Assembly: GCF_029893355.1 (NCBI RefSeq)
Contig: NZ_JARZAI010000021.1
Location: 62,001 to 126,000 of the forward strand
From: Kitasatospora sp. MAA4
Lineage (GTDB): Bacteria; Actinomycetota; Actinomycetes; Streptomycetales; Streptomycetaceae
DNA: 64,000 nucleotides
Direction of reading: 5' to 3'
Part shown: positions 1-8,356 of the stretch, piece by piece
Layout: each line of letters starts with the position of its first letter
Position numbering within the stretch: the first letter of the stretch is position 1
The notes under the pieces: generated by a model
Told to the model about the DNA's origin: nothing
The model's input: the letters and a program-made list of their open reading frames with translations, nothing else
Databases searched by the model: none
Made by a program: the position numbers and the translations under genes

Positions 1-2
1 CC

Positions 3-623
3 GAGGCGGACCCCCGGCTCGGTTCGCCCAACCTGTGGCCGGACCTGCCCGGCTTCGCCGAGGCGTACCTGGCGTACTACCGGGCGATGGAGGAGCTGGC
101 CGGGGAGCTGATGCGGCTGTTCGCGCTCGGACTCGGGCTCCCGGAGGGCTGGTTCGACGACAAGATCGACCAGCACATGACCAACCTGACGGCGAACTAC
201 TACCCCGCGCAGCAGGTCGCCCCCGAGCCCGGCCAGCTCCGCAAGGGCGCGCACAGCGACTGGGGCAGCCTGACCATCCTGTACCAGGACAGCGCCCCGG
301 GCGGTCTCCAGGTGCTGGACCGGGCGGCCGACCGGTGGCTGGACGTGCCGGTGGTGGAGGGCTCGTTCGTGGTCAACATCGGTGACCTGATGGCGATCTG
401 GACCAACAACGCCTGGGTGAGCACGGTCCACCGGGTGGTCAACCCGCCCAGGGCGCTGGCCCACACCGAGCGCTACTCGGTGCCGTTCTTCCATCAGCCC
501 AACTACACCGCCCTCATCGAGTGCATCAGCACGTGTACCGACGAGAGCAACCCACCCCGGCACTGGCCGGTCAGGTCGGGTGCGTACATCATGGGCAAGT
601 TCTCCAGGGCATACGGCACCTGA
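3..623 (+). CDS. 2-oxoglutarate/Fe(II)-dependent oxygenase, isopenicillin N synthase family (5' end missing)
   Basis: The reading frame is open from the left window edge, so the N-terminal jelly-roll part is missing and about 206 C-terminal residues remain. The iron-binding facial triad is visible: HSD in GAHSDWGSLTILYQD gives the first His and the Asp, and STVHRVVNPP gives the second His. RYSVPFF matches the Arg-x-Ser clamp that holds 2-oxoglutarate. These are hallmarks of the IPNS-like oxygenases that hydroxylate, desaturate or cyclise small molecules and peptides. It is followed after 78 nt by an exporter, a hydrolase and an ATP-grasp ligase on the same strand, so I infer a tailoring role in a biosynthetic pathway. 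Substrate unknown. Confidence 0.9.
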   Translation, partial: EADPRLGSPNLWPDLPGFAEAYLAYYRAMEELAGELMRLFALGLGLPEGWFDDKIDQHMTNLTANYYPAQQVAPEPGQLRKGAHSDWGSLTILYQDSAPGGLQVLDRAADRWLDVPVVEGSFVVNIGDLMAIWTNNAWVSTVHRVVNPPRALAHTERYSVPFFHQPNYTALIECISTCTDESNPPRHWPVRSGAYIMGKFSRAYGT

Positions 624-701
624 GACACAGTCATGCAGGTGGCCGCCGGCACCCCGGCGGCCACCTGCCCCAGACACCCCGGCAGTAGAAGCAGGAGCAC
701 C

Positions 702-1997
702 ATGGACAGCAGCTCAGCCGCGCCCCGACCGCAGCGGGGCCTGCGGAACGCCCTCGGCCTTCCGGATCTCACCGGCAACGGCCGATTCCTCTCCGCCAAC
801 ATCATCGACAGCCTCGGCAACGGCCTCGTGCTGGCGTTCACCCTGGTCTACTTCACCAGGACCACCACACTCCCGCTGGTGGAGATCGGCGCCGCGCTGA
901 CGCTCGGCCAGCTGCTCTCGCTGCCCGCGCCCGCGCTGGTCGGGCCGCTGCTCGACCGGATCGGCCCGCGCGCGATCGTCGCGGTCGGCAACCTGGTGTC
1001 GGCCGTGGGCTTCCTCGGCTTCCTGTTCTCCGACACCCTCTGGCTGATCGTGGTCTTCCAGGTGGTGGTGCAGATCGGCTCCAACCTCTACTGGACCTCC
1101 AGCCGTTCGCTGGTGGTGCTGGCCGCCGCCAACAGCGGGGAGCGGCAGCGCTGGTTCGCGATGATCGGCGCGCTGCGCAACATCGGGGCCGGCTTCGGCG
1201 CGGCCGTGGCGGCGCTGATGGTCCAGTTCGCCGGGGCCGACGGTCTGCGCGCCGTGCTGCTGGCCAACACCGGAACCTTCCTCCTCGCGGCCTGGCTGAT
1301 CCAGTCCTGGCGGCCGGCCGGCGAGGCCCCGAAGGCTTCGACCGGGGCCGGAGCCGAGGCCGCACCCGCCGGCGGCTACCTCGACGTACTGAAGGACACC
1401 GCCTACCTGCGACTGGTCGGGGCCAACCTCGGCCTGGTGTTCGCCGGGATGGTGCTCCCGGTGCTGCTCGCGGTGTACGCGACCGAGGCCCTGCACGCGC
1501 CCGCCTGGATCGTCGGCGTGCTGGTGGTGCTCAACACCGCTCTGGTGGCGGGCACCCAGACCCTGGTGAACCGCTGGGGCGAGCGCTTCCGGCCGAACCG
1601 GCTGCTCGCGCTGGCGGGCGTCGTGAACGCGGTGTCCTTCACCGTCTTCGGCGCGCTGGGCTCCCTGCCGTCCTGGGCCATGGAGGTCGGCCTGGTGCTG
1701 GCGGTGCTGGTCTACACGCTCGGCGAGATGCTGTCCGGACCGCCGTCCAACGAGTTGAGTGTCGCGATGGCCCAGGACCACATCCAGGGCCGCTACCAGG
1801 CAGCCTTCCAGCTCTCCTGGACGCTGGGCGGCGCGCTGTCCCCCGTACTGCTGACCGCCCTGCTGGCGCGCGGTCCGCTCTGGCCGTGGATCTTCCTCGG
1901 CGCGTTCAGCCTGCTCAGCGTCCTGCTGGTGCAGGGGCTCGGCCCCCGTCCGGCCCAGCAGCAGGACTCCGAGCAGCCCGTCCGACAGGAGGTCTGA
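702..1997 (+). CDS. MFS transporter
   Basis: Encodes 431 residues with about 12 hydrophobic segments. The cytoplasmic loop after the second segment, GPLLDRIGPRAIV, matches the G-x-x-x-D-R-x-G motif of the major facilitator superfamily. The ATG at 702 is chosen because GCAGGAG lies 4 nt upstream; an in-frame start at 633 would add 23 residues that do not look like an MFS N-terminus. A long loop rich in Ala, Glu and Gly (nt ~1320-1375) separates the two six-helix halves. It sits between an oxygenase and a hydrolase and its stop is 1 nt before the next ATG, so it is translationally linked. I infer export of the pathway product or self-resistance; import cannot be excluded. Confidence 0.85.
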   Translation: MDSSSAAPRPQRGLRNALGLPDLTGNGRFLSANIIDSLGNGLVLAFTLVYFTRTTTLPLVEIGAALTLGQLLSLPAPALVGPLLDRIGPRAIVAVGNLVSAVGFLGFLFSDTLWLIVVFQVVVQIGSNLYWTSSRSLVVLAAANSGERQRWFAMIGALRNIGAGFGAAVAALMVQFAGADGLRAVLLANTGTFLLAAWLIQSWRPAGEAPKASTGAGAEAAPAGGYLDVLKDTAYLRLVGANLGLVFAGMVLPVLLAVYATEALHAPAWIVGVLVVLNTALVAGTQTLVNRWGERFRPNRLLALAGVVNAVSFTVFGALGSLPSWAMEVGLVLAVLVYTLGEMLSGPPSNELSVAMAQDHIQGRYQAAFQLSWTLGGALSPVLLTALLARGPLWPWIFLGAFSLLSVLLVQGLGPRPAQQQDSEQPVRQEV

Positions 1998-1998
1998 G

Positions 1999-2772
1999 AT
2001 GGCGATCGAATCAGCCGCGACCGGCGCGGCGGGTGCCGTGATCCGCTGGATCGAGCTGCCGGGCAGCGGGCCCGTCCGGGTCTACCTGCACGGGCTCGGG
2101 GCGATGGCGGCCCCCTACTTCACCGAGATCGCGGCGCACCCGCTGCTCGCCGGGCACCGCTCACTGCTGGTGGACCTGCTCGGCTTCGGCCTCAGCGACC
2201 GCCCGGCCGACTTCGACTACCGGCTGGAGTCGCACGCCGACGCCGTCGCGGACGCGCTGCGCGCCGCCGGGGTCTCCGGGGCCGATCTGATCGGCCACAG
2301 CATGGGCGGCGCGGTCGCCATCGTGCTGGCGCACCGCCACCCCGAGCTGGTCGCCCGCCTGGTGGTGGTCGAACCCAACCTCGATCCGATCACCCCCTCC
2401 CGGCGGCCCGGCAGCAGTGGCCTGGCCACCTACACCGAGTCCGAGTTCCTGGCCGGCGGCTGGGCCGAGGTGCTCGACCGGGTCGGCCCGTACTGGGCCG
2501 CCACCATGCGGCTGGCCGATCCGCTGGCCGTGCACCGCAGCGCCGTCGAGCTGTTCCGGGGCAGCGTGCCGATCATGCGCGAGCTGCTCACGGCGCTGCC
2601 GCAGCGCCGGACCCTGCTGGCCGGCGAGGAGTCCGGACTGCCCGACCGCGCCGACGAACTCGAAGCCGCCGGCGTCGAGTTGATCACGATCCCGGCGGCC
2701 GGCCACAACGTGATGCTCGACCAGCCGGACGCCTTCGCCCGAGCCGTCGCCGAAGTCCTCGGACGCGCCTGA
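1999..2772 (+). CDS. alpha/beta hydrolase
   Basis: A 257-residue single-domain alpha/beta hydrolase. The oxyanion region is YLHGLG (residues 29-34), the nucleophile elbow is GHSMGG with Ser101, and the catalytic His is in AGHNVML near residue 236. It has no signal peptide, so it should be cytoplasmic. ACAGGAGG (1985-1992) at the end of the transporter gene is its ribosome site, so the two are co-translated. The family covers esterases, lactonases, amidases and haloperoxidase-like proteins; the sequence does not settle the substrate. In this cluster it could release or hydrolyse an intermediate made by the ATP-grasp enzyme. Confidence 0.88.
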   Translation: MAIESAATGAAGAVIRWIELPGSGPVRVYLHGLGAMAAPYFTEIAAHPLLAGHRSLLVDLLGFGLSDRPADFDYRLESHADAVADALRAAGVSGADLIGHSMGGAVAIVLAHRHPELVARLVVVEPNLDPITPSRRPGSSGLATYTESEFLAGGWAEVLDRVGPYWAATMRLADPLAVHRSAVELFRGSVPIMRELLTALPQRRTLLAGEESGLPDRADELEAAGVELITIPAAGHNVMLDQPDAFARAVAEVLGRA

Positions 2773-2838
2773 GGCCGGCCCCGCGCCGGCTGCCCCTCGC
2801 ACCACCGCACACCTCTCATCACAAGGAGAACCCGAGCC

Positions 2839-4215
2839 ATGACGCGCACTCAGACCGGCGGTCCCACCGTCACCGAGAACGCCGTGACCGCCGCCTACCT
2901 GGCGAGCCGCCCCTCCGCCGAGTCGCTCGCGGCGCTCTGCTCCGGCGACGACGCGTTGCGCGCCGCACTCGGCCCCCACTACCTGAACCGGCCCGTCTTC
3001 CTGGACGGCAGCGTGACCAGGGACCTGGGCGAGCGGCTCAGCCGGCTGTACGACATCCTGCTGTCGCTCCCCGAGCGGCTCTACGGCAACGACGTCCGCA
3101 AGCTGGCCACCGCCGTCGGCTGGTCACCCCTGCTGATCGACACCGCGCTGCGCCCGGACGGCACCCCGCGCAAGGTGCCGCGCGCCGCCCGCTCCGACTT
3201 CTACCAGGAGGCGAGCGGCTTCCGGCTGCTGGAGCTCAACGTCGGCAGCCCGCTGGGCGGTTTCGACACCCCGCTGATCAACCGGGCGATGCTCCGCGAC
3301 CCGCAGCTGGCCCGGTTCGTCGCGGAGCACAAGCTCCAGTACGCCGACACGCTCGCGCTGCTGGTCGAGCTGTGGCGGGAGAACTTCCCCGCGCTGGACT
3401 TCGACAACGCGCCGCTGGTCGCCCTGGTGGACTGGCCCAACAGCTTCCCGACCCTCGGCCCCCGGCTGGAGACGATGGCCTCGATGCTCGCCGAACTGGG
3501 CATCGAGGCGATACCGTGCCACGCCGGCCAGGTGGAGGACCGGGCCGACGGCCTCTACGTGCACGGCCGCCGGATCGACCTGGTGCACCGCTGGTTCGTC
3601 AGCGAGGACATGATCGAGAGCGCCGACGCCGCCCTGGCCCGGCCGATCCTGGCCGCCGCCGAGCAGGGCCGGGTCGAGCTGTTCGCCACCCTGGAGACCG
3701 AACTGTACGGCGCCAAGGGCTGCCTGGCCGTGGTGAGCGACGAGCGCCACCGTTCGAGCTTCGACGCGGCCGAGCTCGGGCTGATCGACACGCTGCTGCC
3801 CTGGACCCGGATGCTCGCCGACCGCAAGGTCGACGCGGAGGGCGAGTGGGTCGACATGGTGCCCTATGTGCTGGCACACCGCGAGGAGTTCGTCCTCAAG
3901 GCCACCGCCGGGCACGGCGGCCTCGACGTGCTGGTCGGCTGGGAGGCCGAGCCGGAGCAGTGGCGCAGCCGGGTGCTCGCGGCCGCCGACGGCCCGTACG
4001 TCGTGCAGCGCCGGGTCCGCCCGCTGGTGGAGCGGTTCCCGGTCGGCGACGGCTCCGGGGCGACCGAGCCGGTGGTGATCAACTGGGGCGTTTTCCTGCT
4101 CGGCCGGCAGTACGGCGGCGCGTTCAACCGCGGCATCGCCAACCCGGACCCGGGCGTGATCAGCCTGGCCAACGGCGCGAGCTTCACCGCCGCATTCCAC
4201 ACCACCGACTCCTGA
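2839..4215 (+). CDS. circularly permuted ATP-grasp-like ligase
   Basis: A 458-residue protein that I place in the circularly permuted ATP-grasp group (glutathionylspermidine synthase-like fold). Supporting segments are LLELNVGSPLGGFDTP (about residues 133-148), resembling the family's ExNxxP acceptor loop, EEFVLKATAGHGGLDVLVG (about 352-370), resembling the ATP-binding lysine and glycine loop, YVVQRRV, and VINWGVFLLG near the C-terminus, which could supply metal ligands. There is no N-terminal amidase domain as in bifunctional glutathionylspermidine synthetases. Such enzymes join a carboxylate to an amine through an acyl phosphate. AAGGAGAA precedes the ATG. Last gene of the oxygenase/MFS/hydrolase block; it ends 3 bp from the convergent regulator. 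The fold call is moderate and the substrate unknown. Confidence 0.65.
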   Translation: MTRTQTGGPTVTENAVTAAYLASRPSAESLAALCSGDDALRAALGPHYLNRPVFLDGSVTRDLGERLSRLYDILLSLPERLYGNDVRKLATAVGWSPLLIDTALRPDGTPRKVPRAARSDFYQEASGFRLLELNVGSPLGGFDTPLINRAMLRDPQLARFVAEHKLQYADTLALLVELWRENFPALDFDNAPLVALVDWPNSFPTLGPRLETMASMLAELGIEAIPCHAGQVEDRADGLYVHGRRIDLVHRWFVSEDMIESADAALARPILAAAEQGRVELFATLETELYGAKGCLAVVSDERHRSSFDAAELGLIDTLLPWTRMLADRKVDAEGEWVDMVPYVLAHREEFVLKATAGHGGLDVLVGWEAEPEQWRSRVLAAADGPYVVQRRVRPLVERFPVGDGSGATEPVVINWGVFLLGRQYGGAFNRGIANPDPGVISLANGASFTAAFHTTDS

Positions 4216-4218
4216 CGG

Positions 4219-4722
4219 TCAGACGGCGTCCAGCTCGAACAGCACCACCGTCGCCGCCACCCGCACCGCGCCCTCGTGGTGCGGGGGCTTGGCGGCGTCG
4301 TGCAGCAGAGCGCCCAACTCCCGTGCCATCGCGAGCGCTCGGTCCCAGACCTCGGGGTCGACCCAGAGCTCCGCATCGGTCAGCGCGTCGGGCGCGCCGA
4401 CCACGCGCTCGCCCGTCCGGCGGCGCAGCTCCTCGCCCAGCGCGGCCGCGAGCAGCTGGTGCTCGGCCCGCGCGGTCGCGCCGACCCTCTCGCCGCTCTC
4501 GGGGTCGTGCCGGTAGCGCTTGGCCCGCCCGCCGCGCACCGACACCTCCTCCACCACCTCCAGCAGCCCGGCCGTGTGCAGCCGCCGCAGGTGGTAGCTG
4601 ACGTTCGCCTGGCTCTCCCCCACCGCCCGCGCCGCCTCGGCCGCACTCATCGCGTGCCGGGTCAGCAGCGACAGCAGCCGCAGCCGCAGCGGATGGGCCA
4701 ACGCCCGCAGCCCCTCGGCCAT
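4219..4722 (-). CDS. ArsR-like winged-helix transcriptional regulator
   Basis: About 167 residues. The N-terminal 75 residues form a winged helix: ALAHPLRLRLLSLL, then the recognition-helix region ESQANVSYHLRRLHTAGLLEVV, then a basic wing (VRGGRAKRYRH). This is the ArsR/HTH_20 pattern. No Cys-pair metal site is visible. The C-terminal half is helical and may sense a ligand or dimerise. The start at 4722 has GAGGAAA 7 nt upstream; an ATG at 4758 is in frame and possible but has a weaker site. It converges on the ATP-grasp gene with a 3 bp gap, so it may be a local regulator of that block, though its operator would have to lie outside the window. Confidence 0.82.
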   Translation of the reverse strand: MAEGLRALAHPLRLRLLSLLTRHAMSAAEAARAVGESQANVSYHLRRLHTAGLLEVVEEVSVRGGRAKRYRHDPESGERVGATARAEHQLLAAALGEELRRRTGERVVGAPDALTDAELWVDPEVWDRALAMARELGALLHDAAKPPHHEGAVRVAATVVLFELDAV

Positions 4723-4795
4723 CTCGCCGTTTCCTCGTTCGGTCACGCCAAGCAGCATGACCGCCCCGACTCCCGCGGTCAAAGATCCACGGGAC

Positions 4796-5161
4796 TCAGC
4801 GCAGGTCGGTGAGTTCGGCGGCGAAGACCGTACCGAGCGGCTCGGGGCCGATGTACTGCTGGCAGTTGCAGGGGCGGGGTTCGTACTGGAGGGGCTTGCG
4901 GTCGGCGTCCCAGGCGGTGGGGGCCTGGACCAGCTCGTGGCACTTGCCCTGCCTGTCGTGCTTGGCCAGGTGGTGGGTGCAGCCGCAGATCGGCTCCGGC
5001 GGGCGGTTGGCCGCCTCAAGGGCGATGCGCTGGCGCTCGTCGGCCTGGAGGATCTCAAGCTTGCGCTCGTGGCGGTGCTTCAGTGCGGCCCGCCCGTTGT
5101 TGACGATCCAGTTGCCGCCGATGAGCAGCGGGATCACCGCGGACCACAGCCATCCACCCAT
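4796..5161 (-). CDS. small membrane-anchored cysteine-rich protein
   Basis: 121 residues, family not recognised. An N-terminal hydrophobic segment (WLWSAVIPLLIGGNWIV) is followed by a charged helix (ALKHRHERKLEILQADERQR) and then a Cys/His-rich tail: CGCTHHLAKHD, GKCHEL and PCNCQQYIG. The arrangement C-x-C-x-H-H, C-H and C-x-C could hold one zinc ion. The strong ribosome site GGGGGAGGT precedes the ATG at 5161. I expect a membrane-tethered, cytoplasmic zinc-binding domain of unknown function. Monocistronic in appearance; the next gene upstream on this strand, DedA, ends 68 nt away. Confidence 0.7.
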   Translation of the reverse strand: MGGWLWSAVIPLLIGGNWIVNNGRAALKHRHERKLEILQADERQRIALEAANRPPEPICGCTHHLAKHDRQGKCHELVQAPTAWDADRKPLQYEPRPCNCQQYIGPEPLGTVFAAELTDLR

Positions 5162-5229
5162 TGCCGTACCTCCCCCTCGAACCGATGGTCCCAGGCTACC
5201 GACCGTCGGCGGCGGCCGGTACCAGGAGG

Positions 5230-5856
5230 TCAGTCGGAGTCGGAGTCGTCGGGCCGGTTGCGGCGGCGGGCGATCAGCCAGAGCGCGAGCGTCCCGACCA
5301 CGAACAGGCCGATCAGCACGGTCGCCACCGTGCCCACCACGTTCTCCACCCGCCGGTACGCCGAGCCGAGCGCGTACCCGAGCAGGCAGTAGCCGACGCC
5401 CCACAGCGTGCCGCCGGCGATGTTGAAGGCCGAGAACCTGCCGTACGGCATCCGCGCGATGCCGCACAGGGTCGGCACGAGGGCGCGGAACAGCGTGAAG
5501 AACCGCCCGAAGAAGACCGCCGCCGCGCCCCGCTCGTGGATGAAGCGGCGGGCCCGTTCGATCGTCTGCCGGTGCCGGACCGCGCTCCCGGTGCGCAGCA
5601 GCCGCGGGCCGAAGTGCCGCCCGAGCCAGTACCCGGCCGCGTCGCCCAGGATCGCCGCGACCACCACGACCACGATCAGCACCGCCAGGTTCACCCCGCG
5701 GTTCGCGGAGGCGATGGTCCCGGCGATCAGCAGCGCGGTCTCGCCCGGCAGGACGAAGCCGACGAAGAGCGCGTCCTCAGCGAAGATCAGCAACCCCACC
5801 ACGGCGTAGACCAGAGGGCCGGAGAGTCCGAAGAGCCAGTTGCTGAGCGACTGCAC
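5230..5856 (-). CDS. DedA family membrane protein
   Basis: 208 residues with about five hydrophobic segments. FVLPGETALLIAGTIAS and GDAAGYWLGRHFGPRLL match the conserved DedA/SNARE-associated signature, and FFGRFFTLFRALVPTLCGI carries the conserved F-x-R-F-x-P-x-x-R region in variant form (Leu in place of the first Pro). DedA proteins act as lipid carrier flippases, including undecaprenyl phosphate recycling. The GTG at 5856 is chosen because GGAAGGAG lies 9 nt upstream. The C-terminus ends in an acidic DDSDSD tail. No partner gene is visible. Confidence 0.88.
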   Translation of the reverse strand: MQSLSNWLFGLSGPLVYAVVGLLIFAEDALFVGFVLPGETALLIAGTIASANRGVNLAVLIVVVVVAAILGDAAGYWLGRHFGPRLLRTGSAVRHRQTIERARRFIHERGAAAVFFGRFFTLFRALVPTLCGIARMPYGRFSAFNIAGGTLWGVGYCLLGYALGSAYRRVENVVGTVATVLIGLFVVGTLALWLIARRRNRPDDSDSD

Positions 5857-5885
5857 GGGGTGAGGCTCCTTCCCGAAGGACGGCT

Positions 5886-6491
5886 CTACCCCACCGTAGA
5901 CGAACCGGCCGCCCGGGCCCCGATCGAGTAAGGCGCCTCCGCAGGCAGCAGGGCCGCCGCGGCCTCCCGCTGCCCCGCGCGGACCAGCTCGTGCACCTGG
6001 TGCGCCAGCGGCGTGACGTCGCGGACGCCGACCAGCCAGTGGTCGGCGTAGTCCCTGGTCGCGCTCCCGCTGAGGCCGAGCTGGAGCGAGCGGTACGGCA
6101 GCGGGCGCAGGTCCAGGTCGCGCTCCGGGTCCCACTGCACCCGCACCGGCGACTCGCGCAGCAGGGCCTTCCACTGGGCGCGGTCGGCGTGCACGGCGGA
6201 GTCGTAGTGCGAGAGGCAGGCCTGCGCGAGTGCCTGGTCGAAGCCGGTCCGGCTGATCTCCAGGGCGAGCACGCGCTCCTGGCCGGGCTTGGTGCCCCAG
6301 CCGCTGCGGTACATCATCCACAGGAAGCTCGGCTTGATCCAGGTCATCCGGGACCGGCTCCAGCTCTCCGGGAAGCGCCCGTCCCGCGCGGTGGGGTCGC
6401 CGATCTCGGGGTTGTACGCCTGGTAGACCGTGACCGTGTCGGCGGTGTGGAGGGCGCGGATCTCCCGAGGAGGGGCGTCGCGGACGGTCAT
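5886..6491 (-). CDS. DUF4291 domain protein
   Basis: 201 residues that match the DUF4291 family along their whole length: VYQAYNPEIGD near the start, RMTWIKPSFLWMMYRSGW in the first third and RSLQLGL after the middle. The family has no established function. The ATG overlaps the stop of the upstream nucleosidase gene by 4 nt, so the two are probably co-translated. It starts 30 nt from DedA's upstream side, so all three may share a transcript. Cytoplasmic, with no signal or membrane segment. Confidence 0.82.
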   Translation of the reverse strand: MTVRDAPPREIRALHTADTVTVYQAYNPEIGDPTARDGRFPESWSRSRMTWIKPSFLWMMYRSGWGTKPGQERVLALEISRTGFDQALAQACLSHYDSAVHADRAQWKALLRESPVRVQWDPERDLDLRPLPYRSLQLGLSGSATRDYADHWLVGVRDVTPLAHQVHELVRAGQREAAAALLPAEAPYSIGARAAGSSTVG

Positions 6492-7069
6492 CGGTGGTCG
6501 CGGACCCAGCCGGCCAGCACCTTGGCGCAGTCGTCCACCGCGTCCCGCCAGGCGCGGGCGGCGCCCTCGCCGGCCTCGTCGCTGACGTACTTGACCAGCC
6601 GGACCGGGACGTCCGCGCGCCGGGCGACGCTGGCGAGCGCGTAGCCCTCCATGTCGACCAGGTCGGCCAGCTCGGCGAGCCGGTCGCGGGCGGCGGGGTC
6701 GGAGACGAAGAGGTCGCCGGTGGCCAGCGTGACGCCCTCGGCGGCGAGGGTGAGCGGCCCGCCGACGTGGTGGCCGGTGAGGCTGGTCAGCAGCGCGGCG
6801 TCCAGGTCGTGCTCGATGACGGTGCCGATCTCGTGGACGCGGCCCTGCAGGCCGGGGCGCAGCGCGCCGGCGGTGCCCAGGTTGACCACCTCGGACGGCA
6901 GCGGGCCGCGCGCGAGGACCGACGCCAGCGCCGCGGTCGCGTTGACCTTGCCCATGCCGGTGAGCAGCACCGGGAGGTCCGTGTCCAGGTGGGCGGCCTC
7001 CTCGGCGACGGCGAGGACGAGGAGCGGGCGGTCGGGGGCTACGGTTCCGGTCAGCTGCATGGCGGCCAT
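6488..7069 (-). CDS. nucleosidase (nucleoside phosphorylase superfamily)
   Basis: 193 residues, compact relative to the usual 230 of MTA/SAH nucleosidases. LLTGMGKVNATAALA is the family's glycine-rich first loop, VVNLGTAGAL is the second phosphate or ribose loop, and LVDMEGYALASVARR contains the Met-Glu pair that contacts ribose. VKYVSDEAGEG carries the Ser-Asp of the base-binding and catalytic segment. I infer cleavage of an N-glycosidic bond in a purine or S-adenosyl metabolite, but not which one. The start at 7069 (MAAMQL) or 7060 cannot be separated. Its 3' end overlaps DUF4291 by 4 nt. Confidence 0.8.
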   Translation of the reverse strand: MAAMQLTGTVAPDRPLLVLAVAEEAAHLDTDLPVLLTGMGKVNATAALASVLARGPLPSEVVNLGTAGALRPGLQGRVHEIGTVIEHDLDAALLTSLTGHHVGGPLTLAAEGVTLATGDLFVSDPAARDRLAELADLVDMEGYALASVARRADVPVRLVKYVSDEAGEGAARAWRDAVDDCAKVLAGWVRDHR

Positions 7070-7079
7070 GGTAGAGCGG

Positions 7080-8093
7080 TCAGCCCTCGGCGCCGTAGCG
7101 GTGGCGCAGGTTGGGGTCGTCCAGCCACCAGGGGCGCATGCCCTGCTCGTCCTCGGGGGCCGCTCCCCCGACGGCCGCAGCCTCGGCGGCGGCTTCGAAG
7201 CGGGCGTCCAGCTCGGCGTCCACCGCGGCGGTCTCCGCCTTGCCCTGCACCATCATCCGCCGCACCAGCGCCCAGACGAACGGCAGGCCGACCAGGTCGC
7301 CGAGCACCCACAGCGAGTTGCCGCCCCAGGTCTGGTCCTGCGCGATGCTGGGCCCCCAGGGCCGGGCCAGTTCGGTGTAGTAGTGGCCGCCGACCAGGTG
7401 GCCGCCGTAGATCAGCACGATGCCGAGGCCGGCGTCGAAGATCACTTCGGCGAAGGTGATGAAGAGGCCGACCAGGTGCGGGTACTCGTGGCCGACCGGG
7501 TCGATCTGCAGCCGCGGCCAGAAGTAGGCCAGGCCCAGCGCGACCAGCGACAGGTGCAGGCCGATGTTCCAGGCGCCGCTGGTGAGGGTCCTCTCGTACC
7601 AGGGGGTGAAGTAGAGCAGCCACGGCGGCGCCATCAGCAGCGCGGTCGAGATGGCGGGGAACATCAGCAGCTTGGACGGTCCGCTGCGCAGCGCCCGCAG
7701 GATGCGCTCGCGGCGGGCCGGCGGCGCGGTCTCCACCAGCAGCGAGACCGGGGCGCCGAGCGCGAGCAGCAGCGGGACGACCATCAGCAGCAGGACGACC
7801 TGCACGGCGCGGTCGGTGAACAGGATCCGCTCGTACACGCCGAGCCCGGAGCAGGTGACCCAGATCCAGAGCAGCAGCCCACCGAGGAAGGCGGCGGTGC
7901 GGGTGGGCTGCCAGGGCGTTCCGGCCCTGGCCAGCGCCCGTACGCCGAGCAGGTAGCCGCCGCCGAGCAGCACGGCCAGGGCCAGCACGACCGGCTCGGC
8001 CTGCCAGGAGGTGGCCAGGTCGGCCCACTGCCACGGCGGCGGGCCGTGGTAGCCGGTCGCCAGGACTCCGGTGGCCAGGACTGTGCTCTGCAT
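7080..8093 (-). CDS. CtaG-like cytochrome c oxidase assembly protein
   Basis: 337 residues with about seven to nine membrane segments. It fits the caa3_CtaG family: WVTCSGLGVYERILFTDRAVQ and LFITFAEVIFDAGLGIVLI are in the positions of its conserved loops, and conserved His residues (GYHGPPP, HLVGG) could take part in copper handling. The C-terminal tail (EAAAEAAAVGGAAPEDEQG) is soluble and acidic. The start at 8093 is preceded by GGAG; further upstream starts give a non-hydrophobic Arg/Ala extension. These proteins deliver or hold copper for terminal oxidase maturation. Divergent from the PknG operon across 263 nt. Confidence 0.8.
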   Translation of the reverse strand: MQSTVLATGVLATGYHGPPPWQWADLATSWQAEPVVLALAVLLGGGYLLGVRALARAGTPWQPTRTAAFLGGLLLWIWVTCSGLGVYERILFTDRAVQVVLLLMVVPLLLALGAPVSLLVETAPPARRERILRALRSGPSKLLMFPAISTALLMAPPWLLYFTPWYERTLTSGAWNIGLHLSLVALGLAYFWPRLQIDPVGHEYPHLVGLFITFAEVIFDAGLGIVLIYGGHLVGGHYYTELARPWGPSIAQDQTWGGNSLWVLGDLVGLPFVWALVRRMMVQGKAETAAVDAELDARFEAAAEAAAVGGAAPEDEQGMRPWWLDDPNLRHRYGAEG

Positions 8094-8356
8094 CGTTCGC
8101 GCTCCATGCTCCGCCCGGGCGCGACGGTCTCCCGGGCATGGAGCCATGATGGCCGACTCGCGGACGATCACGGGCGGCGGGGCACCCGCGCGGCGGCCGG
8201 CAATCCGTACGGCATAGGGTGCCCCTCGCACGAGCGGCGAAGCGGGCGAAGCTCAAGTCCGGCGCAAGTCACGTGTGGCCGTCGGAGCGGGTGGCCATAC
8301 TGCTGGCAACGGGCCGGTACCCGATCGTCGGGCGGCCCCAGGGGAGGGTGGGGCAG
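8094..8356. promoter_or_regulatory. intergenic region between ctaG-like gene and the PknG operon
   Basis: 263 nt separate two divergent transcription units and should hold the promoter of the seven-gene sensing operon. A CATACT hexamer near 8296 could be a -10 element; no matching -35 is convincing. The ribosome site GGGAGGG lies just before the GTG at 8357. No clear palindromic operator was seen. Confidence 0.35.

Noticed and set aside
714..1781. A 355-codon minus-strand frame opposite the MFS gene
   Set aside because: Shadow frame with His/Glu/Gln/Arg-rich sequence and no domain; the plus strand is a clear transporter.
2839..4215. Bifunctional glutathionylspermidine synthetase/amidase
   Set aside because: No Cys-His amidase domain and too short; only the ligase-like half is supported.
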